Source of the DNA: Rhodoferax sp.
GTDB lineage: Bacteria > Pseudomonadota > Gammaproteobacteria > Burkholderiales > Burkholderiaceae_C
Reading direction: 5' to 3'
Assembly: GCA_003133245.1 (NCBI GenBank)
Contig: PKWM01000030.1
Span: 1 to 64,000, forward strand
Length of the DNA stretch: 64,000 nt
Shown: positions 49,185 through 57,922 of the stretch, one piece after another
Layout of the letters: each line of letters starts with the position of its first letter
Position numbering within the stretch: position 1 is the first letter of the stretch
Notes under the pieces: model-generated
Database searches by the model: none
What the model was told of the DNA's origin: nothing
Seen by the model: the letters and a program-made list of their open reading frames with translations, nothing else
Position numbers and translations under genes: made by a program

Positions 49185-49919
49185 TTAAATTGGCAGCGCG
49201 AACTCGGCAATCAGTGGCAAGTGGTCCGACATACGCCACCAGATGCGACCGCGTGGCACCTGCACTCCGAGCGGGCGCAGACCTCTGGCATAGACGTAAT
49301 CAAGTTGCAGTAACGGCAATCGAGACGGATATGTGAGGTGACGACTGGCCTCAAACGTTTTTAGATTGATGCCGCCGAGTGCGCGCCCAACCAGCGCGCC
49401 CCATTCATTGAAGTCGCCGGCCACCAACAGCGGCGCATCCGGCGGTATCTCACGCGCAATGAAGCGCTTCAACTGCGCCAACTGGCGTGCCCGGCTGGCT
49501 CTTATCAGTCCCAAGTGCACCACCACCACATGCACCGGCTGGTCATGCACCATCACTTCGACATGCAACAAACCACGCTGCTCAAAGCGGTGATCCGAAA
49601 TGTCCTCCTGCTGATGTGCCAGCACCGGCCAGCGTGACAACAGCGCGTTGCCGTGCTCACCGTACCGGGTGTAGGCGTTGCTGCGATAGACCGCCTCATA
49701 ACCTTGCGGTGCCAGAAAATCGGCTTGAGACAATTCAGGCCAACGATTGAAATGCAGTTCTTCGCGCCGGTTGACACCTCGCACCTCCTGCAAGCACACG
49801 ATGTCGGCATCGAGCTGCTCCACGGCCAGGCCCAGGTTGTGGATTTCGAGTCGGCGCTGCGGCCCGATTCCTTGCACGCCTTTGTGAATGTTGTAGGTGG
49901 CAATCCGCACGATATTCAT
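49185..49919 (-). CDS. Endonuclease/exonuclease/phosphatase family protein (YbhP-like)
   Basis: Predicted metal-dependent phosphodiesterase of about 244 residues. ATG 49919 shares ATGA with the nudB stop and gives MNIVRIATYNIHKGVQG, the exact family start; a longer frame from 50129 lies over nudB and lacks similarity. Catalytic motifs are ATYNIHKG, CLQEV, HLGL, VAGDFNEW and SDHLPL. Its position between nudB and clsB suggests action on phospholipid or nucleotide diesters, but the substrate is unknown. Confidence 0.88.
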   Translation of the reverse strand: MNIVRIATYNIHKGVQGIGPQRRLEIHNLGLAVEQLDADIVCLQEVRGVNRREELHFNRWPELSQADFLAPQGYEAVYRSNAYTRYGEHGNALLSRWPVLAHQQEDISDHRFEQRGLLHVEVMVHDQPVHVVVVHLGLIRASRARQLAQLKRFIAREIPPDAPLLVAGDFNEWGALVGRALGGINLKTFEASRHLTYPSRLPLLQLDYVYARGLRPLGVQVPRGRIWWRMSDHLPLIAEFALPI

Positions 49920-50392
49920 ACCGGCACCTTCAAGACAAATTTTGGCAACAGCAAACAAGCCTCGGCGTTGGACGGCGAAAAACACGCCGCTGCCGCTTCC
50001 AGATAAGGCAACCATTGATAATCGGAATGTTCGCGTGGGCTCAACCGCACTGAAGTTCCAGTGGGTACCTGCAAGCCAAACAAGTGCTCGGTGTTGCGCG
50101 TGACGTCGGCCACATAACGATGGCGCCAACGCGGGTAAATGTCATATACGTTTTCAAGCCGCCAGTCGTGCAGCCAATGGGCCAGCGGCGTGCCGGGGGC
50201 GCAGTCAATGCCGGTTTCTTCAAACACCTCGCGCACTGCGGTTTGTTCAAAGGTCTCAGCAGGGGTGTTTTTGCTGCCGGTGACGGATTGCCAAAAATCA
50301 GGCGCATCCGCTCTTTTGATCAGCAACACCTCCAGCGCCGAGGTGTAAATCAGCACCAGCACCGACTCGGGAATCTTGAAGATTTTGGCCAT
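49916..50392 (-). CDS. nudB: Dihydroneopterin triphosphate diphosphatase (Nudix)
   Basis: Nudix hydrolase of 158 residues, likely removing pyrophosphate from dihydroneopterin triphosphate in folate synthesis. The Nudix box is recognisable as PAETFEQTAVREVFEETGI (about 43-61), with one residue more than usual between its first Gly and first Glu. The opening KIPESVLVLIYTSALEVLLI and the VTGSKNTP turn match NudB. It follows aspS, the order conserved in betaproteobacteria and E. coli, and overlaps the EEP gene by 4 bases. Confidence 0.9.
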   Translation of the reverse strand: MAKIFKIPESVLVLIYTSALEVLLIKRADAPDFWQSVTGSKNTPAETFEQTAVREVFEETGIDCAPGTPLAHWLHDWRLENVYDIYPRWRHRYVADVTRNTEHLFGLQVPTGTSVRLSPREHSDYQWLPYLEAAAACFSPSNAEACLLLPKFVLKVPV

Positions 50393-50447
50393 ATAAAAGG
50401 CGCTGAATCAACGCCCTTTAATTTTGTCTGAAATCGTGGGAACCCGA

Positions 50448-52262
50448 TCAACCGGCTTTGACCGGCTCAGGCGCACGCAATCGGATATGCAATTCGCGCA
50501 ACTGTTTCTCGTCCACCACGGAGGGCGCTTGTGTCAGCAGACATTGGGCGCGCTGGGTCTTGGGGAAGGCAATGACGTCGCGGATCGACTCGGCACCGGT
50601 CATCAGGGTGACGATGCGATCCAGTCCGAAGGCCAGACCACCGTGCGGCGGCGCACCGTATTGCAAGGCATCGAGCAGAAAACCGAATTTTTCCTGGGCT
50701 TCTGCGGGTGTTATTTTCAAGGCATCAAACACTTTTTGCTGGACATCAGCGCGGTGGATACGCACCGAACCGCCGCCCATCTCCCAGCCATTGAGCACCA
50801 TATCGTAGCCTTGCGAGATGCACTTGTCGGGGTCTGTCACCATCCAGTCTTCATGGCCCTCTTTGGGCGCGGTGAACGGATGGTGCGTGGCGGTGTAGCG
50901 CTGCGCTTCTTCGTCGTACTCGAACATCGGGAAATCAACCACCCAGAGCGGTCGCCAGCCGCCCTCAAACAAGTCATTCTTCTTGCCAAACTCGCTTTGC
51001 CCAATCTTGATGCGCAAGGCACCGATGGCATCGTTGACAATTTTGGCCTTATCAGCACCAAAAAAGATCAGGTCACCGTTTTGCGCTTGCGTACGAGCCA
51101 GCACTTGAGCAAGCGCCTTGTCATGAATATTTTTGACGACCGGAGACTGCAACCCGTCGCGGCCTTTGGCCAAATCATTGACCTTGATATAGGCCAGGCC
51201 TTTGGCACCGTAGATCTTGACGAAATCGCCGTAAGCATCAATCTCGCCACGGGTCATACCACCCACCTCGCGTGCAGCACCCGGTACGCGCAAACCGACG
51301 ACACGCCCGCCTTTCATGTTGGCAGCACCCGAGAACACTTTGAAATCAACATCGGTCATGACATCAGTCAACTCGGTAAATTCGAGCTTGACGCGCAAAT
51401 CAGGCTTGTCGGAGCCATAGCGATGCATTGCCTCAGCGTAGGTCATGACCGGGAATTCGCCCAGATCCACGTTCATGGTGGTTTTGAACACTTTGGCAAT
51501 CATGTCCTGAAACAGGTCGCGAATCTCCTGCTCACCCAGGAACGAAGTCTCAATATCAATCTGTGTAAATTCAGGCTGGCGGTCAGCGCGCAGGTCCTCA
51601 TCGCGGAAACATTTGGTAATTTGGTAGTAGCGGTCAAAACCAGCCACCATCAAAAGCTGCTTGAATAACTGCGGACTTTGCGGCAGGGCAAAAAAGTGCC
51701 CTTCATGGACGCGGCTGGGCACCAGGTAGTCGCGTGCACCTTCGGGCGTGGACTTGCCCAGCATCGGCGTCTCAATGTCGATGAAACCATTGCTATCGAG
51801 AAACTTGCGCACTTCCATCGACACGCGGTAGCGCAACATCAGGTTGTTTTGCATGTAGGGCCGACGCAGATCGAGCACCCGGTGTGTCAGGCGCGTGGTC
51901 TCGGACAAGTTCTCATCGTCAAGTTGAAACGGCGGTGTGACCGACGGGTTGAGCACGTTCAGCTCATGGCACAGTACCTCAATCTTGCCGCTCTTGAGGC
52001 TCTCGTTGACAGTACCGGTTGGGCGTGCGCGCACCAGGCCTTTAACCTGAATACAAAATTCGTTGCGCAAGCCCTCGGCTGTCTTGAACATCGCATCGCG
52101 ATCCGGGTCGCACACCACCTGCACATAACCTTCGCGGTCGCGCACATCGACAAAAATCACGCCACCGTGGTCGCGGCGACGATTGACCCAGCCGCACAAG
52201 GTCACACTTTGACCTAACAGGGATTCGGTCACAAGACCGCAATAGTGGGAACGCATCGCCAT
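50448..52262 (-). CDS. aspS: Aspartyl-tRNA synthetase
   Basis: Class II synthetase of 604 residues charging tRNA-Asp, probably also tRNA-Asn as is common in betaproteobacteria with the amidase route. The OB-fold anticodon domain opens [35 protein letters not shown] sequence; motif 2 is [18 protein letters not shown] (about 219-236), and motif 3 is [10 protein letters not shown] near residue 545. The bacterial GAD insertion domain lies between. Starts at 52262 or 52256 are equivalent. It follows the DUF502 gene. Confidence 0.96.
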   Translation of the reverse strand: MAMRSHYCGLVTESLLGQSVTLCGWVNRRRDHGGVIFVDVRDREGYVQVVCDPDRDAMFKTAEGLRNEFCIQVKGLVRARPTGTVNESLKSGKIEVLCHELNVLNPSVTPPFQLDDENLSETTRLTHRVLDLRRPYMQNNLMLRYRVSMEVRKFLDSNGFIDIETPMLGKSTPEGARDYLVPSRVHEGHFFALPQSPQLFKQLLMVAGFDRYYQITKCFRDEDLRADRQPEFTQIDIETSFLGEQEIRDLFQDMIAKVFKTTMNVDLGEFPVMTYAEAMHRYGSDKPDLRVKLEFTELTDVMTDVDFKVFSGAANMKGGRVVGLRVPGAAREVGGMTRGEIDAYGDFVKIYGAKGLAYIKVNDLAKGRDGLQSPVVKNIHDKALAQVLARTQAQNGDLIFFGADKAKIVNDAIGALRIKIGQSEFGKKNDLFEGGWRPLWVVDFPMFEYDEEAQRYTATHHPFTAPKEGHEDWMVTDPDKCISQGYDMVLNGWEMGGGSVRIHRADVQQKVFDALKITPAEAQEKFGFLLDALQYGAPPHGGLAFGLDRIVTLMTGAESIRDVIAFPKTQRAQCLLTQAPSVVDEKQLRELHIRLRAPEPVKAG

Positions 52263-52322
52263 AAAAAACTTTCAAAGCCGACCTTGGGAGGCAGCGCGGG
52301 TTGACAAAAAATCTGGAACAAC

Positions 52323-52964
52323 TTATTTGGGCGAAGCTTGCAGCGCCGATGCCGGTGCCACTGAGCCCATCGAAATCACATAGGTCAGCGCCTCATCGAC
52401 GCTCATGCTCAACTCGATCACTTCAGAGCGCTGCAGCAACAGGAAAAAACCGCTGGTCGGGTTGGGCGTGGTCGGCACATAAACACTGACAAAATCCGCG
52501 CCCAAATAGCCCGCTACTTCACCACCGGGGGTGCCGGTTTGAAACGCAATGGTCCAGGCCCCGGCGCGCGGATACTGCACCAGCATGGCTTTGCGAAACG
52601 CATTGCCGTTGCTGGAAAAAAGCGTGTCCGAGACTTTTTTGACGCTGTTATAAATCGACTTGAAAACAGGGATGTGGGTGAACAGCTTGCCCCACTGCCG
52701 CAGCCACCAGCGCCCGGCAACGTTGGAGACCAGCGCACCGGTCACCAACAGAACCGAAAACACCAACACGACACCCAGGCCTGGAATATGCCTGAGCTGT
52801 TCAATAACAGTGCTTGCCGAAGTTGGCATCACGGCAGAAACACCTGTCAACAAACCGCCAAAAATGGCGTCAAGCAACCCCACCAGCGACAGTAACACCC
52901 AAAAAGTGAGGGTCAATGGCAGCCAGGCCAGCAAGCCGGTCAGCAAATACTTTTTGATAGGCAC
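52323..52964 (-). CDS. DUF502 family membrane protein
   Basis: Inner-membrane protein of about 213 residues with two hydrophobic hairpins: LLTGLLAWLPLTLTFWVLLSLVG near the N-terminus and GLGVVLVFSVLLVTGALVSNV after it. The cytoplasmic rest shows the DUF502 block HIPVFKSIYNSVKKVSDTLF and VYVPTTPNPTSGFFLLLQ. GTG 52964, with AGGA 6 bases upstream, avoids overlap with the fmdB-like gene and gives MPIKKYLLTG. Function is not known. The aspS-DUF502-FmdB order is conserved among related organisms. Confidence 0.85.
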   Translation of the reverse strand: MPIKKYLLTGLLAWLPLTLTFWVLLSLVGLLDAIFGGLLTGVSAVMPTSASTVIEQLRHIPGLGVVLVFSVLLVTGALVSNVAGRWWLRQWGKLFTHIPVFKSIYNSVKKVSDTLFSSNGNAFRKAMLVQYPRAGAWTIAFQTGTPGGEVAGYLGADFVSVYVPTTPNPTSGFFLLLQRSEVIELSMSVDEALTYVISMGSVAPASALQASPK

Positions 52965-52993
52965 AAAAAATCCTGTGTTTTGCCAGAATGGCG

Positions 52994-53344
52994 TCAGGGA
53001 CAAGCGCAGGCTTTGCCATTGCCAGCCGACGCTTTGGGCGCGGCCACTGGTGCCGGTGCGGCTTCTGATTTGGTCGGCGAACTCGCTGCCGGTTTGGCAG
53101 CAGCGCCAGCCGGTTCGGCAACGTTCGGATCGACCGCGCCGCTGGCGCCATCGGTTGCGCCAGCGCCCTTGAAATCAGTCGCGTACCAACCGGAACCTTT
53201 GAGTTGAAAGCCCGCTGAAGTGAGTTGTTTTCTGAACGCGGCGGCACCGCAAGTCGGGCAGCCGGTTAACGGTGCGTCTGACATTTTTTGCAACACATCC
53301 TTGGCATAGCCACAGGACTCGCATTTATAGACGTAAATAGGCAT
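52994..53344 (-). CDS. FmdB-family zinc-ribbon protein
   Basis: Small protein of 116 residues. It opens MPIYVYKCESCGYAKDVLQ and has paired Cys8-x2-Cys11 and Cys29-x2-Cys32, the FmdB zinc ribbon. A GWYATDF motif (about 53-59) and a long Ala/Pro/Lys-rich disordered tail ending CACP follow, so two further cysteines lie at the C-terminus. FmdB relatives are proposed regulators but no role is proven. It precedes the DUF502 gene by 29 bases. Confidence 0.85.
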   Translation of the reverse strand: MPIYVYKCESCGYAKDVLQKMSDAPLTGCPTCGAAAFRKQLTSAGFQLKGSGWYATDFKGAGATDGASGAVDPNVAEPAGAAAKPAASSPTKSEAAPAPVAAPKASAGNGKACACP

Positions 53345-53414
53345 GGCAATATGACCCGGATTTCAAGTAGCAGAGCGTTGAATTATAAAGCGCCACCCTG
53401 GAAAACCGACTTTG

Positions 53415-54980
53415 CTAGAAAACCCGGACCCTCACCAGCACTTGCATCACTACCAAGCCCAGTATAAAACCGGCGGCAACAAACATAAACACTTGCAACA
53501 GGCGGTTGGTGCGCTTTTGTTCCGCCAGCAAGGCATCGAACACCAGCCCTTGGCCTGACTTGCTGTTTTGAAGAAAATCATGCAATAAGCGTGGCAACTC
53601 CGGCAACAACTTGGCATACAGGGGTGCTTCGTTACGCAACTGGTTGATCAATTTTTTTGGGCCGACCTGGTCCACCATCCACTTCTCCAGAAACGGTTTG
53701 GCGGTGCTCCAGAGATCAAGTTCTGGATCGAGTTGACGCCCCAAGCCTTCAATGTTGAGCAGCGTTTTTTGCAGCAACACCAACTGCGGCTGGATTTCAA
53801 CTTGAAAGCGCCGAGAAGTCTGAAACAAGCGCATCAGCACGATTCCCAACGAAAAATCTTTCAGTGGCCGGTCAAAATAAGGTTCACAGACTGAGCGGAT
53901 TGCCGATTCCAGCTCATCGACGCGGGTTGTCGCCGGCACCCAACCGGACTCGATGTGCAACTCGGCCACCCGTTTATAGTCGCGCCGGAAGAAGGCTGTG
54001 AAGTTTTGCGCCAGATAATCTTTATCGGACGCAGTCAAGGTGCCCATGATGCCAAAGTCGAGCGAGATATAACGGCCAAAAGTAGCCGGTGCTATGCTGA
54101 CTTGGATATTGCCCGGGTGCATGTCAGCATGGAAAAAACCGTCACAAAACACTTGCGTGAAAAAAATCGTGACGCCGTCGCGCGCCAGTTTCGGGATGTC
54201 AACACCGGCAGCGCGCAAACGCTCCACCTGGCTGATGGGAACGCCGTGCATGCGCTCCATCACCATCACATTGGTCATGCAGAAATCCCAAAACATTTCC
54301 GGGATCAGCACCAGACCGAGTCCGGCCATATTGCGGCGCAACTGTGCGGCGCTGGCCGCCTCACGGATCAAATCAAGCTCGTCATGCAGGTACTTGTCAA
54401 ATTCAGCCACCACTTCGCGCGGCTTGAGCCGTTTGCCGCCCGCTGACAAGCCCCCAACCCAGCCCGCCATCATGCGCATCAGGCTCAAATCTTTTTCAAT
54501 CGCTGCCAGCATACCGGGGCGCAACACCTTCACCGCCACTTCCCGCTCCACGCCATTGCGATCTTTGAGCACGGCAAAATGCACTTGTGCAATGGAGGCA
54601 CTGGCGACCGGCTCCCGCTCAAACGAAACAAAGATATCAGAGATTTTTTTATTGAAAGCGTGCTCGATGATGGCGATCGCCACGTCGCTGTCAAATGGTG
54701 GCACCCGGTCTTGCAGTCGGGCCAACTCATCGGCGATATCAAGTGGCAACAAGTCGCGCCGGGTGGACAGCACCTGCCCAAACTTGACGAAAATCGGTCC
54801 CAGACTTTCCAGCGCCTGACGGATGCGCTGGCCACGCGGTGCCTCCAAGCGGCGCCCAACCGACAGAACGCGGGCAACGCCATCGAGCCAGGGTTTCTGA
54901 AAACTGGTCAGGAGCAACTCGTCCAGACCGTAACGGAACAACACCCAGAAAATGAAAATGCCACGAAACAGGCGTGTCAT
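53415..54980 (-). CDS. ubiB: Ubiquinone biosynthesis ATPase UbiB
   Basis: ABC1/ADCK-type atypical kinase of 521 residues that supports ubiquinone synthesis at the inner membrane. The KxGQ motif appears as [16 protein letters not shown]; the Ala-rich loop, conserved Lys in [18 protein letters not shown] and LDFGIMGTL cover the ATP and metal sites. Two C-terminal helices end the protein ([20 protein letters not shown]). It overlaps the ubiJ stop by 4 bases. The grouping with ubiE and ubiJ matches the E. coli ubiEJB operon. Confidence 0.95.
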   Translation of the reverse strand: MTRLFRGIFIFWVLFRYGLDELLLTSFQKPWLDGVARVLSVGRRLEAPRGQRIRQALESLGPIFVKFGQVLSTRRDLLPLDIADELARLQDRVPPFDSDVAIAIIEHAFNKKISDIFVSFEREPVASASIAQVHFAVLKDRNGVEREVAVKVLRPGMLAAIEKDLSLMRMMAGWVGGLSAGGKRLKPREVVAEFDKYLHDELDLIREAASAAQLRRNMAGLGLVLIPEMFWDFCMTNVMVMERMHGVPISQVERLRAAGVDIPKLARDGVTIFFTQVFCDGFFHADMHPGNIQVSIAPATFGRYISLDFGIMGTLTASDKDYLAQNFTAFFRRDYKRVAELHIESGWVPATTRVDELESAIRSVCEPYFDRPLKDFSLGIVLMRLFQTSRRFQVEIQPQLVLLQKTLLNIEGLGRQLDPELDLWSTAKPFLEKWMVDQVGPKKLINQLRNEAPLYAKLLPELPRLLHDFLQNSKSGQGLVFDALLAEQKRTNRLLQVFMFVAAGFILGLVVMQVLVRVRVF

Positions 54981-55519
54981 GGCTGCGCCTTACTTGAAGC
55001 GACATGTGCAACTTTGTCAACGAATTGACGCAACGCGACGACCGCATTGCGGGCCGCTTGAGCCAAGGTGTGAGCCGGTATATCGCCGATCACCCGAGAC
55101 AAGTCTTCTTCCAGATCCCAGCGCACATGGTCCACCATCCAGTTGACCTCGGCGGCAAGCTGCACATCGCCCTCGATACGCACGACCGGCTTGTTACCTG
55201 ACAGCACCGCTTGTGCCAGTGCGAAGGGCGACTCCTCGGCGATCGTCAGCATCAGATCGGGTTGGGCCTGCCCATCGGCCTGATCGAGCAATCCGGCCGG
55301 CGTTGCCATTAACTTCATCGTCAAGGAGCGCCATTGCACCAGCACGACACGTCCCTTCTGCTTTGCCAGACGACGCCTGGCCTCGCCTTCTTGCAACAAA
55401 ACGTGATTGAACAGTAAAACAATGCGGCGCTGCACCTCCTCCAGCGCCCAAGTCGGCGGCGACAAATGGGGCAGGGGTGGAAGATCCTGGAGGAATAAAA
55501 AGGGGGACTGTGTTGCCAT
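54977..55519 (-). CDS. ubiJ: Ubiquinone biosynthesis accessory factor UbiJ
   Basis: Lipid-binding scaffold of 180 residues for the Ubi complex. The SCP2-like domain lies at about 25-120 ([52 protein letters not shown]), and the C-terminal part [21 protein letters not shown] is typical of UbiJ. It sits 72 bases after the Tim44-like gene and is coupled to ubiB. Assignment is from domain and operon. Confidence 0.88.
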   Translation of the reverse strand: MATQSPFLFLQDLPPLPHLSPPTWALEEVQRRIVLLFNHVLLQEGEARRRLAKQKGRVVLVQWRSLTMKLMATPAGLLDQADGQAQPDLMLTIAEESPFALAQAVLSGNKPVVRIEGDVQLAAEVNWMVDHVRWDLEEDLSRVIGDIPAHTLAQAARNAVVALRQFVDKVAHVASSKAQP

Positions 55520-55591
55520 AGTCCCCGATTATTCCCTGAATTCAAGCGAACTTTGCGCCCACCCATTATGGCGGGTGCAATTCAGGCCCCG

Positions 55592-56563
55592 TTATTGCAG
55601 CGCCTGCACCCCTGCGACCAACCAACCACTGTGACCGTTCTTGGGCTTGACCATGTTCCACACTTCACGGAACGGGCTGGCACTGGCCGAAGGCTCTTCG
55701 CGGATCATGCCGGAAAACTCAACGCTGGCCAGGTAATCCTCATCGGTGTCTTCAATCCCCAAAAGCTGGGCCTCGATCACCACCACCTCGGTCAGATTGA
55801 CCGCCCCGCCGGGATGAGTTTCACGCTCAGCGATCTGGGCCTGAAGCTCCTTGAGCATGGCGTCGGTCGTCATGCTGCGCAGCGTATTGAAGTCGGCTTT
55901 ATCCCAGGCCGCTTGCAGCGACACAAAATTTGCTTTGGCGGACTTGAGGAAACCCTCGGCATCAAAGCCAGTGGGAACCCCCCAACTTTGGGAACCGGTC
56001 AAGCCTGAGCCGATCATCGAACCCGCTGCTGCATCATTGGTTTTGAGCGTATCAAACCCCAGCGTTCTGCTGTTTTCCCAAGGACGTGCCGAGGCATCGT
56101 TACCCACGTTTTCTGGACGGTAGCTGGCGGGCATCTCAATCACGTTGGTCGGCGTTGCACCTTGAAAGGCAAACGGCGAGTTGGCCGCTTCAAGCGACTG
56201 CGCTGCCTGGCGTGAGCGCACAAACCAGCGCACTGCCATCACCACCAGCATGGCCAGCAAGGCAAACATCAACACTTGACCAAAAGCACCGCCCATGCCC
56301 AATGAATTGGCCAACCATGCCAACCCCAACCCGGCTGCCAGACCCCCTAACATGGCACCCCAGGGCCGCTTAGGTGCGGGTACTGCGGGTGTCGTCGGAA
56401 CGGGTGCGGTCGGCCTGACAGCGCCTTGCGCTGGCGCCATCTGGCGCTGCGTCACATTGCTTGACTGCCGGCCAATCGAGCGACCACCACCCAAGCGCGC
56501 CGCCTCGGCCGAAACAGAGGCAAACGTCAAGACCAAGGCCAATATCGAGATCCAAAATTTCAT
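55592..56563 (-). CDS. Tim44-like domain protein, exported and membrane-anchored
   Basis: Protein of about 323 residues. A cleavable signal (MKFWISILALVLTFASVSAEA) is followed by a disordered Gly/Ser/Pro stretch (RLGGGRSIGRQ), a hydrophobic double segment (MLGGLAAGLGLAWLAN, then VLMFALLAMLVVMAVRWFV) and a Tim44 domain from about 195 (GFDAEGFLKSAKANFVSLQAAWDKAD to the end). ATG 56563 was chosen over 56575 since it starts the signal directly. It lies between ubiE and ubiJ. Its role is unknown; Tim44 domains bind lipid or proteins at membranes. Confidence 0.85.
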   Translation of the reverse strand: MKFWISILALVLTFASVSAEAARLGGGRSIGRQSSNVTQRQMAPAQGAVRPTAPVPTTPAVPAPKRPWGAMLGGLAAGLGLAWLANSLGMGGAFGQVLMFALLAMLVVMAVRWFVRSRQAAQSLEAANSPFAFQGATPTNVIEMPASYRPENVGNDASARPWENSRTLGFDTLKTNDAAAGSMIGSGLTGSQSWGVPTGFDAEGFLKSAKANFVSLQAAWDKADFNTLRSMTTDAMLKELQAQIAERETHPGGAVNLTEVVVIEAQLLGIEDTDEDYLASVEFSGMIREEPSASASPFREVWNMVKPKNGHSGWLVAGVQALQ

Positions 56564-56587
56564 GCTAATTCCCAAAAATTATTCAAT

Positions 56588-57319
56588 TCAGCACTTGATT
56601 CCAACATGCAATGCCACCACGCCTGCACTGAGGTTGTGATAGTCCACATGGCCAAATCCATTTTCTTGCATCAGGGTCTTTAACGCCTCCTGGTCAGGAT
56701 GCATGCGAATCGACTCGGCCAGGTAACGGTAGCTGGCATCATCACCGGCCACCCACTGGCCCAATTTGGGCAAGACCTTAAAGGAATACCAGTCATAGAG
56801 TTTTTCCAGTGGCGCTGCCACCTTGGAAAACTCCAGCACCAGCAACCTGCCACCCGGCTTGAGCACCCGGTTCATTTCCGCCAGTGCCAGGCCTTTGTGC
56901 GTCATATTGCGCAGCCCAAAAGCGACACTCACCAGATCAAAATGGTTGCTGGCAAAAGGTAATTTTTCGGCGTCGCAAACCAGCGTTGGCAGCACCACGC
57001 CCGCGTCAAGCAGGCGGTTGCGCCCGGTGCGCAACATGGCCTCGTTGATATCGGTATGCACGACCTGCCCGCTGTGGCCTACTTTTTTGGAGAACGCCAG
57101 CGCCAAGTCGCCCGTGCCACCGGCGATGTCGAGCACCTGATCGCCCTCCCGGAGGTTAGCCACCGCTACAGTGAACGCTTTCCAGGCCCGGTGCAAGCCC
57201 ATCGACATCAAGTCGTTCATCAGATCGTACTTGGGCGCGACCGAATCAAACACGCCGCGCACGTGCCTGGCTTTTTCGGTTTCTTCAACCGTCGTATAAC
57301 CAAAATGTGTGCTTGCCAT
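56588..57319 (-). CDS. ubiE: Ubiquinone/menaquinone methyltransferase UbiE
   Basis: SAM-dependent C-methyltransferase of 243 residues acting on demethylmenaquinol and 2-polyprenyl-6-methoxy-benzoquinol. The N-terminus [28 protein letters not shown] sequence and the SAM loop [10 protein letters not shown] (62-71) are clear. [13 protein letters not shown] and [13 protein letters not shown] are further UbiE marks. It is followed 24 bases later by the Tim44-like gene and preceded by the DUF971 gene, all on one probable transcript. Confidence 0.96.
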   Translation of the reverse strand: MASTHFGYTTVEETEKARHVRGVFDSVAPKYDLMNDLMSMGLHRAWKAFTVAVANLREGDQVLDIAGGTGDLALAFSKKVGHSGQVVHTDINEAMLRTGRNRLLDAGVVLPTLVCDAEKLPFASNHFDLVSVAFGLRNMTHKGLALAEMNRVLKPGGRLLVLEFSKVAAPLEKLYDWYSFKVLPKLGQWVAGDDASYRYLAESIRMHPDQEALKTLMQENGFGHVDYHNLSAGVVALHVGIKC

Positions 57320-57334
57320 GGCCGCAATGTTAGC

Positions 57335-57748
57335 TCAATGGCCGCCACAGCTTGGGGCGGCTTTCTCGGGCATCGGCGCATCGCGTTCAAGTCCGGCAGC
57401 GGCCAGTTGGGCGTTGTAGTCAGCCCACAACTGCTCCTGCTGCGAGCCCAGAAAATAAAGGTATTCCCACGAGTAGATACCGCTGTCGTGGCCATCGGAG
57501 AATATCGGCTGCACCGCATAGTTGCCGACCGGCTCCAGCGCTACCAACTCGACATGGCGCTTGCCGGTTTGCACCACCTCCTGCCCCGGCCCGTGGCCCT
57601 TGACCTCGGCTGATGGGGAATAGACGCGCATCAGCTCGAACGGAATACGAAACGTGTTCTGTTCAGAAAAACTGACCTCCAGCACTTTGGATTGTCCATG
57701 CACCGTCATTGACTGCGGCGCTGAAACGCTTGATTGCAAACCTGTCAT
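57335..57748 (-). CDS. DUF971 family protein
   Basis: Small protein of 137 residues with the DUF971 (GBBH-like N-terminal) domain: LEVSFSEQNTFRIPFELMRVYSPSAEV-type start at about 23-48, then VELVALEPVGNYAVQPIFSDGHDSGIYSWEYL. Isolated DUF971 proteins are often encoded beside ubiE or apbC/iron-sulfur genes; function unproven. A C-terminal CGGH ends the chain. It lies 15 bases before ubiE. Confidence 0.88.
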   Translation of the reverse strand: MTGLQSSVSAPQSMTVHGQSKVLEVSFSEQNTFRIPFELMRVYSPSAEVKGHGPGQEVVQTGKRHVELVALEPVGNYAVQPIFSDGHDSGIYSWEYLYFLGSQQEQLWADYNAQLAAAGLERDAPMPEKAAPSCGGH

Positions 57749-57770
57749 GTTGAAGTTATCCGAATAAATT

Positions 57771-57786
57771 GGCTCAAAAACGAGCC
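57771..57786 (-). terminator. Hairpin between adenylate cyclase and DUF971 genes
   Basis: GGCTC-AAAAAC-GAGCC forms a 5-bp stem. On the minus strand it is followed by AATTTATTC, a poor U-run; on the plus strand by TTTAAAATA. It lies 137 bases after the cyclase stop and 23 before the DUF971 start, so it could end the tps-cyclase operon. Confidence 0.35.
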
Positions 57787-57922
57787 TTTAAAATAAAAAT
57801 AAAACGAGGATGGATGCACCCGAAGGCTGCCCAGTCACGCGCCCACACTAACACGCCTGGTCTCAGCACACGCAACTGACGCGCCTAAAAACCATGAGCG
57901 GCGCAAGTCTATTGGCACGCCA

